From Trinickia fusca (GTDB lineage: Bacteria; Pseudomonadota; Gammaproteobacteria; Burkholderiales; Burkholderiaceae), in assembly GCF_003628145.1 (NCBI RefSeq), contig NZ_RBZV01000011.1:119573-183572 (forward strand): a stretch of 64,000 bases of DNA. Direction: 5' to 3'. A program made the translations under genes and the position numbers. Positions 29,397-39,300 of this stretch are shown here, one piece after another. The notes under the pieces were generated by a model, which worked only from the letters and a program-made list of their open reading frames with translations, ran no database searches and was not told where the DNA came from. Each line of letters begins with the position of its first letter. The stretch's first letter is position 1.

Positions 29397-32300
29397 ATGC
29401 TAGAACCCCGCTTCGTCCATCTCCGCGTCCACTCTGAGTTCTCGATCGCCGACGGCATCGTGCGCCTCGACGATATCGTCAAGGCCGCCGCGGCAGACGG
29501 CCAGGGCGCGCTCGCATTGACCGATCTTGCCAACGCGTTCGGTCTCGTTCGTTTCTACAAGGAAGCTCGCGGCAAGGGCATCAAGCCGATCGCGGGCTGC
29601 GACGTGTGGATCACCAATCCGGCCGATCGCGACAAGCCTTCGCGCGTGTTGCTGCTCGTGAAGGATCGCCGCGGCTATCTGAACCTGTGCGAGCTGCTGA
29701 CGAAAGCTTGGCTCACGAATCAGTACCGCGGCCGTGCCGAGGTCGAGATCGAATGGCTCGAGGGGCCGCTCAGCGCAGGGCTGCTCGCGCTCTCGGGCGC
29801 GCAACAGGGCGACATCGGCCTTGCGCTCGCGGCCGGCAACGTCGAAGCGGCCAAGCGGCACGCCGAACGTTGGGCCAAGCGCTTTCCCAATGCGTTCTAC
29901 ATCGAGCTGCAGCGCTGCGGCCAGCCCGGTGCCGAAGCGTACGTACAGCAAGCGGTCGAGCTCGCGGCCGCGCTCAAGCTGCCCGTCGTCGCGACGCACC
30001 CCGTGCAGTTCATGACGGCTGACGACTACACCGCGCACGAAGCGCGTGTCTGCATTTCCGAAGGCGACATCCTCGCGAATCCGCGTCGCCAGAAGCGCTT
30101 CTCGACCGAGCAGAACTTTCGCACGCAGAGCGAAATGGCCGCGCTCTTCGCCGACATCCCGTCGGCCATCGCGAACACCGTCGAGATCGCCAAGCGCTGC
30201 AATCTGACGCTCGAGCTCGGCAAGCCGAAGCTGCCGCTCTTTCCGACGCCCGACGGCATGTCGCTCGACGACTACCTCGTGCAGTTGTCGAAAGAAGGGC
30301 TCGAGAAGCGTCTCGTCGAGCTGTATGCCGACGAAGCCGAGCGCACGAAGCAGCGCGAGTCGTACTACCAGCGGCTCGACTTCGAGTGCGGCACGATCAC
30401 CAAGATGGGCTTTCCGGGCTACTTCCTGATCGTCGCGGACTTCATCAACTGGGCCAAGAACAACGGCGTGCCCGTGGGGCCCGGCCGGGGCTCGGGCGCC
30501 GGCTCGCTCGTCGCGTACGCGCTCGGCATCACCGATCTCGATCCGCTGCGCTACAACCTGCTGTTCGAGCGCTTCTTGAATCCGGAACGCGTGTCGATGC
30601 CCGACTTCGACATCGACTTCTGCCAGCACGGGCGCGACCGCGTCATTCAATACGTGAAGGAGAAGTACGGCGCCGATGCCGTGTCGCAGATCGCGACGTT
30701 CGGTACGATGGCCGCGAAGGCCGCGGTGCGCGACATCGGCCGCGTGCTCGATCTCGGCTACATGTTCACGGACGGCGTCGCGAAGCTGATCCCGTTCAAG
30801 CCCGGCAAGCATGTGACGATTGCCGACGCGATGAAGGAAGAGCCGCTGCTGCAGGAGCGCTTCGACAACGAAGACGAAGTGCACCAGCTGCTCGAACTCG
30901 CGCAGCGCGTGGAAGGGCTCACGCGTAACGTCGGCATGCACGCGGGCGGTGTGCTGATCGCCCCGGGCAAGCTGACCGACTTCTGTCCGCTCTACATGCA
31001 GGGCGACGAGGGCGGCGTCGTGAGCCAGTACGACAAGGACGACGTGGAAGCGGTCGGCCTCGTGAAGTTCGACTTTTTGGGCCTGACGACGCTGACGATC
31101 CTCGACTGGGCCGAGCGCTATATCCGCCGGCTCGATCCGTCGAAGGCCGACTGGTCGCTCGCGCAGGTGCCGCTCGACGATCCCGCTTCGTTCGCCATCC
31201 TGAAGAAAGCGAACACGGTCGCCGTGTTCCAGCTGGAAAGCCGCGGCATGCAAGGCATGCTGAAGGACGCGCAGCCCGACCGCTTCGAGGACATCATCGC
31301 GCTCGTGGCGCTGTACCGCCCGGGCCCGATGGACCTGATCCCGAGCTTTTGCGCGCGTAAGCACGGCCGCGAGATCGTCGAGTTTCCGGACCCGCGCGTC
31401 GAGCCTGTTCTGAAAGAGACCTACGGCATCATGGTCTATCAGGAGCAGGTGATGCAGATGGCGCAGATCATCGGCGGCTACTCGCTCGGCGGCGCGGACT
31501 TGCTGCGCCGTGCGATGGGCAAGAAGAAGCCCGAAGAGATGGCCCAGCATCGCGAGATCTTCGCCGAGGGCGCCGCGAAGAACGGCCTCACGCGCGAGAA
31601 GTCCGACGAGATCTTCGACTTGATGGAGAAGTTCGCGGGCTACGGCTTCAACAAGTCGCACGCGGCCGCCTACGCGCTGCTCGCGTACCACACGGCGTGG
31701 CTGAAGGCGCATCACCGCGCCGAGTTCATGGCAGCCAACATGAGCTTGGCGATGGACGACACCGACAAGGTCAAGATTCTCTACGACGATTGCTGTGCGA
31801 AGGAAAACGGCATCGCCGTGCTTCCGCCCGACATCAATCGCTCGGCCTACCGCTTCGAGCCGGTTGCCGAGCCGGACGGAAAGCCGTCGCGCACGATTCG
31901 CTACGGCCTCGGTGCGGTCAAGGGCAGCGGCCAGAACGCGATCGAGGAGATTCTGCGCGCGCGCGAGGACGGCCCGTTCAAGGATCTGTTCGATTTTTGC
32001 TCGCGTATCGACCGGCGCGTCGTCAATCGACGCACGATCGAGGCGCTGATCCGCTCGGGCGCGTTCGATCCACTGCACGACAATCGCGCCCAGCTGATCG
32101 CCTCGGTATCGCTGGCGATGGAAGCGGCCGATCAGGCGAGCGCGAACGCCATGCAGGCGGGGCTCTTCGACATGGGCGATGCGCCGTCGCAGGGGCATGA
32201 GCTCGTCGACGAGCCGGCATGGCACGAAAAGCGCAAGCTGCAGGAAGAGAAGACCGCGTTGGGCTTCTATCTGTCGGGCCACCTGTTCGATGCCTACAAG

Positions 32301-32966
32301 GGCGAGGTGCGCCGCTTCGCGCGGACGAAGCTCGTCGATTTGAAGGAAGGGCGAGACAAGCTCGTGGCCGGCATCATCGCCTCGCTGCGCACGCAGATGA
32401 CTCAGCGCGGCAAGATGCTGATCGCGCTCATCGACGACGGCACGGGGCAGTGCGAAGTAACGGTATTCAACGAGCAATTCGAGGCGCACAAAGCCATCTT
32501 CAAGGAAGACGAGCTGATCGTCGTGCAAGGACAGGCGCGCAACGATGCATTCACGGGCGGTATTCGCTTTACCGTCGACACGGTGATGGACCTTGAACGT
32601 GCGCGTAGCCGTTATGCGCAAGCGGTGAAGGTCAGCATGAACGGCAACGCCGACGCTGCCGCGCTCAAGCGTGTGCTCGAGCCGCACGTCGCGAAAACGG
32701 CCGAGGTGCCGGAAAATGTGCCGGCGCCCGCCGCCGTCGGGCCGCGCGGAGCCGGGCGCGGTGCAGGGGCAGGGGGCGGCGACGCAGGCCGACAGCGTGC
32801 CGCGGCGCCGACCCCCAATGGACTCGCGGTGCAAATTGCTTATTCCAACGCGCGTGCGCAAGGCGAAATGCGCCTCGGCGACGCCTGGCGGGTGCGGCCG
32901 TCCGACGAGCTGCTCGCGCAATTGCGCAGTGCGTTCGCGGGCGGTGCGGTGGAGATCGTCTATTGA
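29397..32966 (+). CDS. dnaE: DNA polymerase III subunit alpha
   Basis: A 1189-residue replicative polymerase. The N-terminal PHP domain starts FVHLRVHSEFSIADG; the palm holds the catalytic aspartates in MPDFDIDF (D403, D405); beta-clamp and OB-fold regions follow (…GKMLIALIDDGTGQCEVTVF). Near residues 1115-1145 there is a Gly/Ala/Pro-rich insertion before the C-terminal tau-binding end. The start is fixed by the family N-terminus, but no Shine-Dalgarno precedes it. The stop overlaps the next gene. Confidence 0.98.
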   Translation: MLEPRFVHLRVHSEFSIADGIVRLDDIVKAAAADGQGALALTDLANAFGLVRFYKEARGKGIKPIAGCDVWITNPADRDKPSRVLLLVKDRRGYLNLCELLTKAWLTNQYRGRAEVEIEWLEGPLSAGLLALSGAQQGDIGLALAAGNVEAAKRHAERWAKRFPNAFYIELQRCGQPGAEAYVQQAVELAAALKLPVVATHPVQFMTADDYTAHEARVCISEGDILANPRRQKRFSTEQNFRTQSEMAALFADIPSAIANTVEIAKRCNLTLELGKPKLPLFPTPDGMSLDDYLVQLSKEGLEKRLVELYADEAERTKQRESYYQRLDFECGTITKMGFPGYFLIVADFINWAKNNGVPVGPGRGSGAGSLVAYALGITDLDPLRYNLLFERFLNPERVSMPDFDIDFCQHGRDRVIQYVKEKYGADAVSQIATFGTMAAKAAVRDIGRVLDLGYMFTDGVAKLIPFKPGKHVTIADAMKEEPLLQERFDNEDEVHQLLELAQRVEGLTRNVGMHAGGVLIAPGKLTDFCPLYMQGDEGGVVSQYDKDDVEAVGLVKFDFLGLTTLTILDWAERYIRRLDPSKADWSLAQVPLDDPASFAILKKANTVAVFQLESRGMQGMLKDAQPDRFEDIIALVALYRPGPMDLIPSFCARKHGREIVEFPDPRVEPVLKETYGIMVYQEQVMQMAQIIGGYSLGGADLLRRAMGKKKPEEMAQHREIFAEGAAKNGLTREKSDEIFDLMEKFAGYGFNKSHAAAYALLAYHTAWLKAHHRAEFMAANMSLAMDDTDKVKILYDDCCAKENGIAVLPPDINRSAYRFEPVAEPDGKPSRTIRYGLGAVKGSGQNAIEEILRAREDGPFKDLFDFCSRIDRRVVNRRTIEALIRSGAFDPLHDNRAQLIASVSLAMEAADQASANAMQAGLFDMGDAPSQGHELVDEPAWHEKRKLQEEKTALGFYLSGHLFDAYKGEVRRFARTKLVDLKEGRDKLVAGIIASLRTQMTQRGKMLIALIDDGTGQCEVTVFNEQFEAHKAIFKEDELIVVQGQARNDAFTGGIRFTVDTVMDLERARSRYAQAVKVSMNGNADAAALKRVLEPHVAKTAEVPENVPAPAAVGPRGAGRGAGAGGGDAGRQRAAAPTPNGLAVQIAYSNARAQGEMRLGDAWRVRPSDELLAQLRSAFAGGAVEIVY

Positions 32967-34105
32967 ATCCCGCTCTCGACCGTAGCGACGTAGTCGGTCA
33001 GATCAAGATCGGTATTTCGGCCAACGCGCTCAAACATGGCGGCGGCCTGGAGCGTTACGCGATGGATCTGGTGCGTGGGCTTGCCGCGCGCGGGGTCGAG
33101 CCTGCTTTTTTCGCTCGCCAGTTCGATCGCGAACTGCCTGAAAGCCAGCTCGTGCGCCCGCACCGTATCCTGGTTTCGTTTTTGCCGGGCAAGCTCCGTG
33201 ATGTCTGGTTTTCGTGGCGCTTGCGCGCGATGCGGCGCAACGCGGGCGTCGACGTGCTGATCGGCTGCAACCGGGTCGATGCTTCGGAGCTTGCGATCTG
33301 CGGCGGCACGCATCGGGGCTTTCTCGCTGCTGTCGGCCGCGCGCCCAAGCGCTCCGACGCCTGGCAGATTGCACTCGAGAGCCGGCAATATGCGCGCGCC
33401 AGCGTGGTCGTTGCGCACTCGATGCAGATGCGCGAAGAGCTGATGCGCCTCTACGGCGTCGACGACGCCAAGATTCGTGTGTTGTATCCGCCCGTCGACC
33501 GTGCGCGCTTCACGCCGTGCGAGCCGGGCGTGCGGTCCGCGCTGCGTCGGCGCTTCGGCTTCGCCGACGACGAGATCGTGTTGCTGTTCCCCTCGAGCAG
33601 CCACGAACGCAAGGGTTTGCCGCTCATCGAGCAAGCGCTGCGCGCGACGACGCTGCCCGTCGTCGTCGCCGTGGCCGGGCGTCCCGTCGAATCGACGAAC
33701 TCGCGCATCCGCTATATTGGCTACGTCAAGGACATCGAGGATTGCTATCGCGCCGCCGACTTCACGATTCTTGCTTCGAAGTACGAACCGTTCGGTCTCG
33801 TCGGCATCGAGTCGGTGATGTGTGGAACACCGGTCGTTCTGTCCGCGAATATCGGCTGTTGCGACGCCATTGCCGATCATGCCAAGTTCGTCTTCGCGCC
33901 AAACGATGCGAAAGACTTGCATGCGACGCTCACGCGCGCCGTCGATGCATTGCGCCGTAACAAATCCGGCAGCGAAGTTCAACTCAGCGGGCAATCGGTC
34001 AACTATGATGTCAGCGTCGCTGGCCACGTCGACGCGCTGCTCGCGCTCGCCGGCCGGATCGACCTGGAGCGGCGTGCAGGCCATTCGCCGGTGAGCTCGA
34101 GCTAG
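32963..34105 (+). CDS. Glycosyltransferase family 4, LPS core
   Basis: A 380-residue GT-B enzyme. The N-terminal Rossmann strand KIGISANALKHGGGLERYAMDL and the C-terminal GT4 motif E-x7-E in KYEPFGLVGIESVMCGTPVV are intact. It probably transfers a sugar from a nucleotide donor to the LPS core. The start is most likely TTG at 32963, overlapping the dnaE stop, because the first ATG would remove the initial strand; GGAG lies 11 bases upstream. Acceptor and sugar are unknown. Confidence 0.82.
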   Translation: MNPALDRSDVVGQIKIGISANALKHGGGLERYAMDLVRGLAARGVEPAFFARQFDRELPESQLVRPHRILVSFLPGKLRDVWFSWRLRAMRRNAGVDVLIGCNRVDASELAICGGTHRGFLAAVGRAPKRSDAWQIALESRQYARASVVVAHSMQMREELMRLYGVDDAKIRVLYPPVDRARFTPCEPGVRSALRRRFGFADDEIVLLFPSSSHERKGLPLIEQALRATTLPVVVAVAGRPVESTNSRIRYIGYVKDIEDCYRAADFTILASKYEPFGLVGIESVMCGTPVVLSANIGCCDAIADHAKFVFAPNDAKDLHATLTRAVDALRRNKSGSEVQLSGQSVNYDVSVAGHVDALLALAGRIDLERRAGHSPVSSS

Positions 34106-34120
34106 CCTGGTGATAACGCT

Positions 34121-34137
34121 GCACGGCAATACCGTGC
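34121..34137 (+). terminator. Small hairpin between GT4 and waaC
   Basis: GCACGG and CCGTGC pair over a 5-base loop in the 75-base gap. It has no T-run directly after it and could be attenuator-like or incidental. Confidence 0.3.
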
Positions 34138-34180
34138 GATGTGCACACCCTTTTGCTTCATAAAAGATCTTGGACGGGCC

Positions 34181-35215
34181 ATGAACCGCGTTCTTATCGT
34201 CAAAGTGACGTCGCTTGGTGATGTCGTGCTGGCGCAGCCGCTCGTTGCTGACCTGCATCGCGCGTTTCCCGGCATCGAAGTCGATTGGGCCGCCGATGCG
34301 TCTTGTGCAGACGTTCCCCGCTGGAATCCTGGTGTATCCAGGGTGTTGTGCGCACCGCTGCGACGTTATAAGAAGCAGCGCGGTGGGGCGGATCTGAAGG
34401 CGATAGCCGCATCGATCGCCGAACTGCGGCGAGTCAAGTATGACGCCGTCATCGACGTCCATGGTGTCTACAAGAGCGCGATCATTGCGTTTCTCGCACG
34501 TTCGCGACGCCGCTACGGCTATCGCTCGAACGACCTCGGCGAGCAGGGGGCCGCGTTTGCCTATACGCGTCGCTTCGCGCCGCGCGACGGCAGTGTTGGC
34601 GCGTGCGAGGGCATGCGCAAAAGCGTCGCCGGCGCATTGGGTTACGTCGTCGATGGCGCCCCGCGTTTCGACCTCGCTATCCCGAAACCGGTCGCGCTTC
34701 CCGAGGTGGCGCGGGGCGGTCCGTTCGCGCTGCTGTTTCATGCGACATCAGGAGAGGCCAAGAAATGGCCGGTCGAGCGCTGGCATCAAGTGGGCCGCCA
34801 CCTGATCGAAAGGGGAATGCGCGTCGCGTTGCCATGGGGATCGGAGAGTGAGCACGCCGAGGCCGTCTCGATCGCCGCAGGGATCCCGGATGCAATCGTC
34901 CTGCCTCGGCTGCGCGTCGAGGAAGTCGCACAGCATATCGATCAGTGCGCGCTCGTCGTCGGAACCGATACAGGGTTCGTTCATTTGGCCAGTGCGCTCG
35001 ACAAGCCGACGGTCATGATTTTCACCGCCACCTCACGCAAGCACTTCGGCGTCGGTATGCCTGGTCGGTCTGTCTCGGTCGGTGACGACGGGGCCGCACC
35101 GAGCGTCGCCGAGGTGTGCGAGGCAATCGAGACCGTGTGGCCTGTCGACGTCGCGGCTCGCGCCGCACAACCCGGCGTCATACCCAGTCCGCAGGACCGC
35201 TTGAGCGCGGCTTGA
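34181..35215 (+). CDS. waaC: Lipopolysaccharide heptosyltransferase I
   Basis: A 344-residue GT9 enzyme that adds the first heptose to Kdo on lipid A. The N-terminus RVLIVKVTSLGDVVLAQPL and the ADP-heptose region (FHATSGEAKKWPVERWHQVG, VVGTDTGFVHLASALDKPTVMIFTATS) are typical. Start 34181 gives the family N-terminus. It sits in the LPS cluster and is followed by 196 bases with a promoter for the ligase gene. Confidence 0.9.
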   Translation: MNRVLIVKVTSLGDVVLAQPLVADLHRAFPGIEVDWAADASCADVPRWNPGVSRVLCAPLRRYKKQRGGADLKAIAASIAELRRVKYDAVIDVHGVYKSAIIAFLARSRRRYGYRSNDLGEQGAAFAYTRRFAPRDGSVGACEGMRKSVAGALGYVVDGAPRFDLAIPKPVALPEVARGGPFALLFHATSGEAKKWPVERWHQVGRHLIERGMRVALPWGSESEHAEAVSIAAGIPDAIVLPRLRVEEVAQHIDQCALVVGTDTGFVHLASALDKPTVMIFTATSRKHFGVGMPGRSVSVGDDGAAPSVAEVCEAIETVWPVDVAARAAQPGVIPSPQDRLSAA

Positions 35216-35288
35216 GCGGCTTTGCCTCAGAGCCGGTAGGGATGGCGCTGTAACGCGCCGTTTAGATTTCTTCAGGCCTATCAATGAT

Positions 35289-35314
35289 TTGGACGCGGGC
35301 GGGCCGGCTATAAT
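35289..35314 (+). promoter_or_regulatory. Possible promoter before the O-antigen ligase gene
   Basis: A perfect TATAAT at 35309-35314 with TTGGAC at 35289-35294 (14-base spacer, shorter than usual). TGATTT at 35285-35290 would give 18 bases. The gap 35216-35411 otherwise holds no gene. Confidence 0.45.
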
Positions 35315-35411
35315 TGCGTGTTTCTTGGGATAGTTGGTTCGTCGGCTGAGCCGAAAATTGCCGGACTGCCGCCGTGAGCTTTTTTCGATCGACCCGGGTT
35401 TTTTTGATTTA

Positions 35412-36662
35412 ATGCGTACCATCCGAATGCTTGGCTTTGTCACAACAGCAGCGCTTGTCTTGTCGCCGGCTTTGATGCTGTCACTGAGGGGCGGCACCGG
35501 TTATTGCTTCTTTGTAGTGCTTGCTCTGGCCCTCGTTTATCTGCGTGACAAATCGCACTGGGCGCGTGTGGCGGAGTTGTATCGTCAGCACCGTACTTTC
35601 GTGGCTGCGCTGCTCGCTTTGCCATGCCTCGTGCTGTTTCAGATCGTTGTCCTAAGGATCGGCAATTTCCCGGCGCTCGACCCGTTGTTGCGGCTTGCGC
35701 TCGTCGTGCCGAGCTTTTTCTTTCTCGCTTCGCTCGATTCGCGCCAGCTGCGGCTCGTGCAGTGGGGATGCGTAGCCGGTGCGCTGTGGTGCGGCGGATG
35801 GGTGTTCTATCAAATGGCGCACCCCGCAGTCGCTTACGGCGTGCAGCGTGTCGGCAACCCATACACGAATCCGATTCCGTTCGGCGACACCGCGTTGGTA
35901 CTGGGCTTTCTGTCCGTCGCGTCGATCCGGCGCGGCACGCATGCGCACTGGGCCGAAGTCACGATCAAGCTCGTGGCGTTGTTCGGCGGCTGCTACGCGT
36001 CGTATGCATCGGGGGCGCGTGGCGGTTGGATCGCGTTGCCGCTCTTGATCTGGGCCGCGGTGGGTGGCCGCCATTGGCTGGCAAGCACCCGCGCGCGCAT
36101 GGCGTTTGCGAGCACGCTGCTCGTCTGCGCTGGGGCGTTGGCGAGCACGAGCGTCGTGCGTGAGCGCGTCGCAGCATTCCACACCGACTTGCAGGATTTG
36201 CAGCACGGCGATGCCGATACGTCGACGGGGGTGCGGTTCGGCCTGTGGCGCGCATCATTGCGCCTGTATGCAAGTCACCCGTTGCTCGGCGTCGGACGCG
36301 GCGGCCTCGAGTCGGCCACGCGCAGTCTCGTCAAGCAGGGGGAAGGGTCTCCGTTGATCATCAACGGGCGCGCGCACAGCGAGTTCTTCTCGGTCCTGGC
36401 CGAAACAGGAACCATCGGTGTGGCGGCATTGCTCTTCCTGTACGCGGGGACCTTCCTGCCGTTCTGGCGCAATCGGAACAGCGCCGATGCGGATATTGCT
36501 ACCGCGTCATATATGGGCATGACGCTGGTGGGAGGCACGGTCATCTTCGGATTGACGATCGATGTGTTGACGCTGGTGATGAATACGGCGTTCTTCGCGC
36601 TGACGACGGCGACACTGCTCGCGTGGATCGAGGCCCGCAAGCGTGAGATCGGGGAAGCTTGA
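35412..36662 (+). CDS. waaL: O-antigen ligase-type protein
   Basis: A 416-residue protein with about 11 membrane segments and a large periplasmic loop (residues ~255-330) containing RFGLWRASLRLYASHPLLGVG and the conserved RAHSEFFSVLAETG of the Wzy_C/O-antigen ligase family. WaaL joins O-polysaccharide to lipid A-core in the inner membrane. Position within an LPS core cluster favours WaaL over Wzy. No ribosome site is clear, and start 35412 was chosen by the first membrane helix. Confidence 0.82.
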   Translation: MRTIRMLGFVTTAALVLSPALMLSLRGGTGYCFFVVLALALVYLRDKSHWARVAELYRQHRTFVAALLALPCLVLFQIVVLRIGNFPALDPLLRLALVVPSFFFLASLDSRQLRLVQWGCVAGALWCGGWVFYQMAHPAVAYGVQRVGNPYTNPIPFGDTALVLGFLSVASIRRGTHAHWAEVTIKLVALFGGCYASYASGARGGWIALPLLIWAAVGGRHWLASTRARMAFASTLLVCAGALASTSVVRERVAAFHTDLQDLQHGDADTSTGVRFGLWRASLRLYASHPLLGVGRGGLESATRSLVKQGEGSPLIINGRAHSEFFSVLAETGTIGVAALLFLYAGTFLPFWRNRNSADADIATASYMGMTLVGGTVIFGLTIDVLTLVMNTAFFALTTATLLAWIEARKREIGEA

Positions 36663-36785
36663 CGGTCTTTTGACGCTCGAGGCGCGCACAGTGGCGTGCC
36701 GTCTCGAGACCCGAGAATGATTTGCCATACGCGCCGAGCCGTCTCGTAGAAGCGGCCAAAACCAAGAACCACACCGACCACACCG

Positions 36786-38045
36786 ATGAATCGCAATCCC
36801 GAGTCAACTGCTGGCGAATCGCATCGACCGCTACGTATTCTTTTCCACATCGACGATTTCGGCCGTGGCGGTACCGAAACGGCGTTGATTGCGTGGCTGA
36901 CCCGGCTCGACAGGCAGTTGTTCGAGCCGGCGTTGGCGGTGACGTATCCGACCGACGCGCTTGCGTTCTGGCGAGCGCATTCGATTCCGTCGGATGTGCC
37001 GATTCACATCCTGGCGTCCTCCCCGTGGATGAGCGAGCTGCACCAGCGTGAGCGGCATCGCAAGCTGCACAAGGGCGAAAAGATCGCGCACAAGCTTTCG
37101 ACTCACACCGTGATCCGGCCGCTCGTCGCGCGCCGGTTTCTGCGGCTTGCGCGTCACTTCGATCTCGTCTGCGATTTCGACTTCACGTTCCGGCACATCG
37201 CCGGGCGCGGCCCGGTGCCTTGGTTCGGCGTGAGCCACTACAGCTTTTCGGCACGCTTGGCGGGCAAGGACGACGCCCATGTGGCGCGGCGCGTGCGACA
37301 GTTCTCGCGCTATGCCGCCGTCGCGGTGCTGGCGCCGGCGATGCGGCGCGAGGCCGAGCAACTGTTCGCCGCGCGCAAGGTCCGTGTCGTTGAGTTGCCC
37401 AATGTGATCGACGTCGAGGCGATCCGCAAACGCGCCGAGGCAGCGATCGATCGGCCGGCACCGTCGTTCATCGTGTCGGTCGCGCGTCTGGATGCCGGGC
37501 AGAAAGATCACAAGACGCTGCTTCATGCTTACGCTCAGTTGAGAGGGCGTTGCAAGAGCGTGCCCGATCTGGTGCTGATCGGAGAAGGGCCGGATCAAGC
37601 GATGCTCGAGCGAGAGGCGGCCGAGTTGGGGCTACGCGACTCCGTGCACTTCCTGGGTTTCTGTTCGAATCCGTTTCCCTATGTCCGGCAAGCCGAGATG
37701 CTCGTGCTCAGCAGCCGTTACGAGGGGTGCCCAATGGTGCTGGCCGAGGCGATGGCGCTGGGCACGCCGGTGGTTTCCACGGATTGCCCGACGGGGCCGC
37801 GTGATCTGCTGAACGGTGGCAAGGCCGGGATGCTCGTTCCCGTTGGCGACGTCGGGGCGATGGCGGAGGCGATGGAGCGGCTGCTGACCGATCCGGCAGT
37901 GCGAGCCGACGTGCGGGCCAATGCGCTGCGACACGTAGAGAGCCTTGCGCCGGCGAGTGCCAACCAACGCATGCTGGCGCTCGCGCGCGAGCTGGGGGTG
38001 CGGCCCGCTGCGCGAATGCCGGCCGAGGCGGCTCAAATACAATAA
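36786..38045 (+). CDS. Glycosyltransferase family 4, LPS core
   Basis: A 419-residue GT-B enzyme. The N-terminal strand is ILFHIDDFGRGGTETALIAWL; the C-terminal donor site has SRYEGCPMVLAEAMALGTPVVSTDCPTG with the E-x7-E pair. It likely adds a hexose to the core oligosaccharide. It follows waaL by 123 bases and the next gene follows by about 20 bases, so GT4-GT9 are probably co-transcribed. Confidence 0.88.
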   Translation: MNRNPESTAGESHRPLRILFHIDDFGRGGTETALIAWLTRLDRQLFEPALAVTYPTDALAFWRAHSIPSDVPIHILASSPWMSELHQRERHRKLHKGEKIAHKLSTHTVIRPLVARRFLRLARHFDLVCDFDFTFRHIAGRGPVPWFGVSHYSFSARLAGKDDAHVARRVRQFSRYAAVAVLAPAMRREAEQLFAARKVRVVELPNVIDVEAIRKRAEAAIDRPAPSFIVSVARLDAGQKDHKTLLHAYAQLRGRCKSVPDLVLIGEGPDQAMLEREAAELGLRDSVHFLGFCSNPFPYVRQAEMLVLSSRYEGCPMVLAEAMALGTPVVSTDCPTGPRDLLNGGKAGMLVPVGDVGAMAEAMERLLTDPAVRADVRANALRHVESLAPASANQRMLALARELGVRPAARMPAEAAQIQ

Positions 38046-38066
38046 CGCGGGTACGCAATTTCATTG

Positions 38067-39257
38067 GTGATCGTGACGACTCGCCCTTTGTTTCTCCATC
38101 CACCTAGAACCATTCTGGTCGTCTGCACGCGCCGTATCGGCGATGTGCTGCTGACGACGCCGCTCGTGCGCTCGCTGAAGGCACAGTGGCCCGACGCGCA
38201 AATCGATATGCTGGTGTTTCGCGGCACCGAGGGCGTGCTCGAGCACAACCCGGACATCCGGCGCGTGATCGTCGTCGCGCAGCGTGCCCGCATGGGCGAG
38301 CGTCTGGCCGACGCCGCACGCATATGGCGTCGCTACGATCTCGCGTGTGCGGCCATTCCGTCCGATCGCGCGCGCTTTTACACGTGGTTCGCTGGCCGCA
38401 AGCGCGTGGGGCTGCTCGACTGGACCCGCGTGACGCGCTTTGCGCGCTTCATGCTCAATCGCTTCGCCATCAACGACGATCGCGTGGCACATACCGTGAC
38501 CAGCGTGCTCGCGCTTGCCGACGTCGTGGGCGTTGCGCCCGTCGGGCAAGTGGTGGCGCCCGGTATCGGGGACGATCCTGCCTCGCGCGCGCGATTCGAC
38601 GCGCGCTTCGATAACGTGCCCGGCATCTCGCGCGAGCAGCCGCTCGTCGTGCTGCATCCCTATCCGATGTATACGTACAAGCAATGGCGTGTAGAAGGGT
38701 GGGCCGAGACGATCGCATGGCTGCGGGCGCAAGGGTTTGCCGTGGCGCTGACCGGCGGGCCGGCGCCTGCCGAGCAGGCGTACGCACGGCAGGTCGTGGA
38801 AGCGGCCGGTGAGCCGGTGCTGAACCTCGTTGGGCAGCTGACGCTCGGCGAGACGGCCGAGACGATCCGTCGCGCGAAGCTCTACATCGGTCCCGATACG
38901 GGCGTCACGCACATCGCCGCCGCTTGCGGCACGCCCACGCTGGCGTTGTTCGGTCCTTCCAATCCCGTGCGATGGGGGCCGTGGCCCGATCGCTGGCCGG
39001 CAGGGGATGCGCCGTGGCCGCTCCAAGGCTCCGGCCGTCGCGGCAACGTCTATCTGCTGCAAGGCGAGGGGGCGTGCGTGCCGTGCAAGCTCGAAGGCTG
39101 TGACCGGTATGTCGATAGCTTCAGCGAGTGCTTGACCGGCCTCGAGACGCGTCGTGTGATCGCCGCGGCTGCCGACTTGCTGGGCATCGCCGAGGCACCG
39201 CGAGCCGCCGCCGCTACGCCGATCGACGTCTCGGCGCTCGAGCGTCGCGCTCGCTAG
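38067..39257 (+). CDS. GT9 heptosyltransferase-family protein
   Basis: A ~396-residue GT9 protein with ILVVCTRRIGDVLLTTPLVRSLKAQWP at the N-terminus and GPDTGVTHIAAACGTPTLALFG in the donor site. This resembles LPS core heptosyltransferases II/III. A cysteine-rich segment near the end, GEGACVPCKLEGCDRY, is common in this subfamily. The start is uncertain: TTG 38064, GTG 38067 and GTG 38073 are adjacent, and no clear ribosome site is seen. Confidence 0.85.
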   Translation: MIVTTRPLFLHPPRTILVVCTRRIGDVLLTTPLVRSLKAQWPDAQIDMLVFRGTEGVLEHNPDIRRVIVVAQRARMGERLADAARIWRRYDLACAAIPSDRARFYTWFAGRKRVGLLDWTRVTRFARFMLNRFAINDDRVAHTVTSVLALADVVGVAPVGQVVAPGIGDDPASRARFDARFDNVPGISREQPLVVLHPYPMYTYKQWRVEGWAETIAWLRAQGFAVALTGGPAPAEQAYARQVVEAAGEPVLNLVGQLTLGETAETIRRAKLYIGPDTGVTHIAAACGTPTLALFGPSNPVRWGPWPDRWPAGDAPWPLQGSGRRGNVYLLQGEGACVPCKLEGCDRYVDSFSECLTGLETRRVIAAAADLLGIAEAPRAAAATPIDVSALERRAR

Positions 39258-39300
39258 CCGCACGCGCGGCGTCGTGCTTCATGCGCCGCGCTCGCACCTG

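Noticed and set aside
29400..32921. A 1173-codon open frame antisense to dnaE
   Set aside because: In GC-rich DNA the antisense frame of a strongly biased gene often stays open. The product is low-complexity and has no domain; dnaE is certain.
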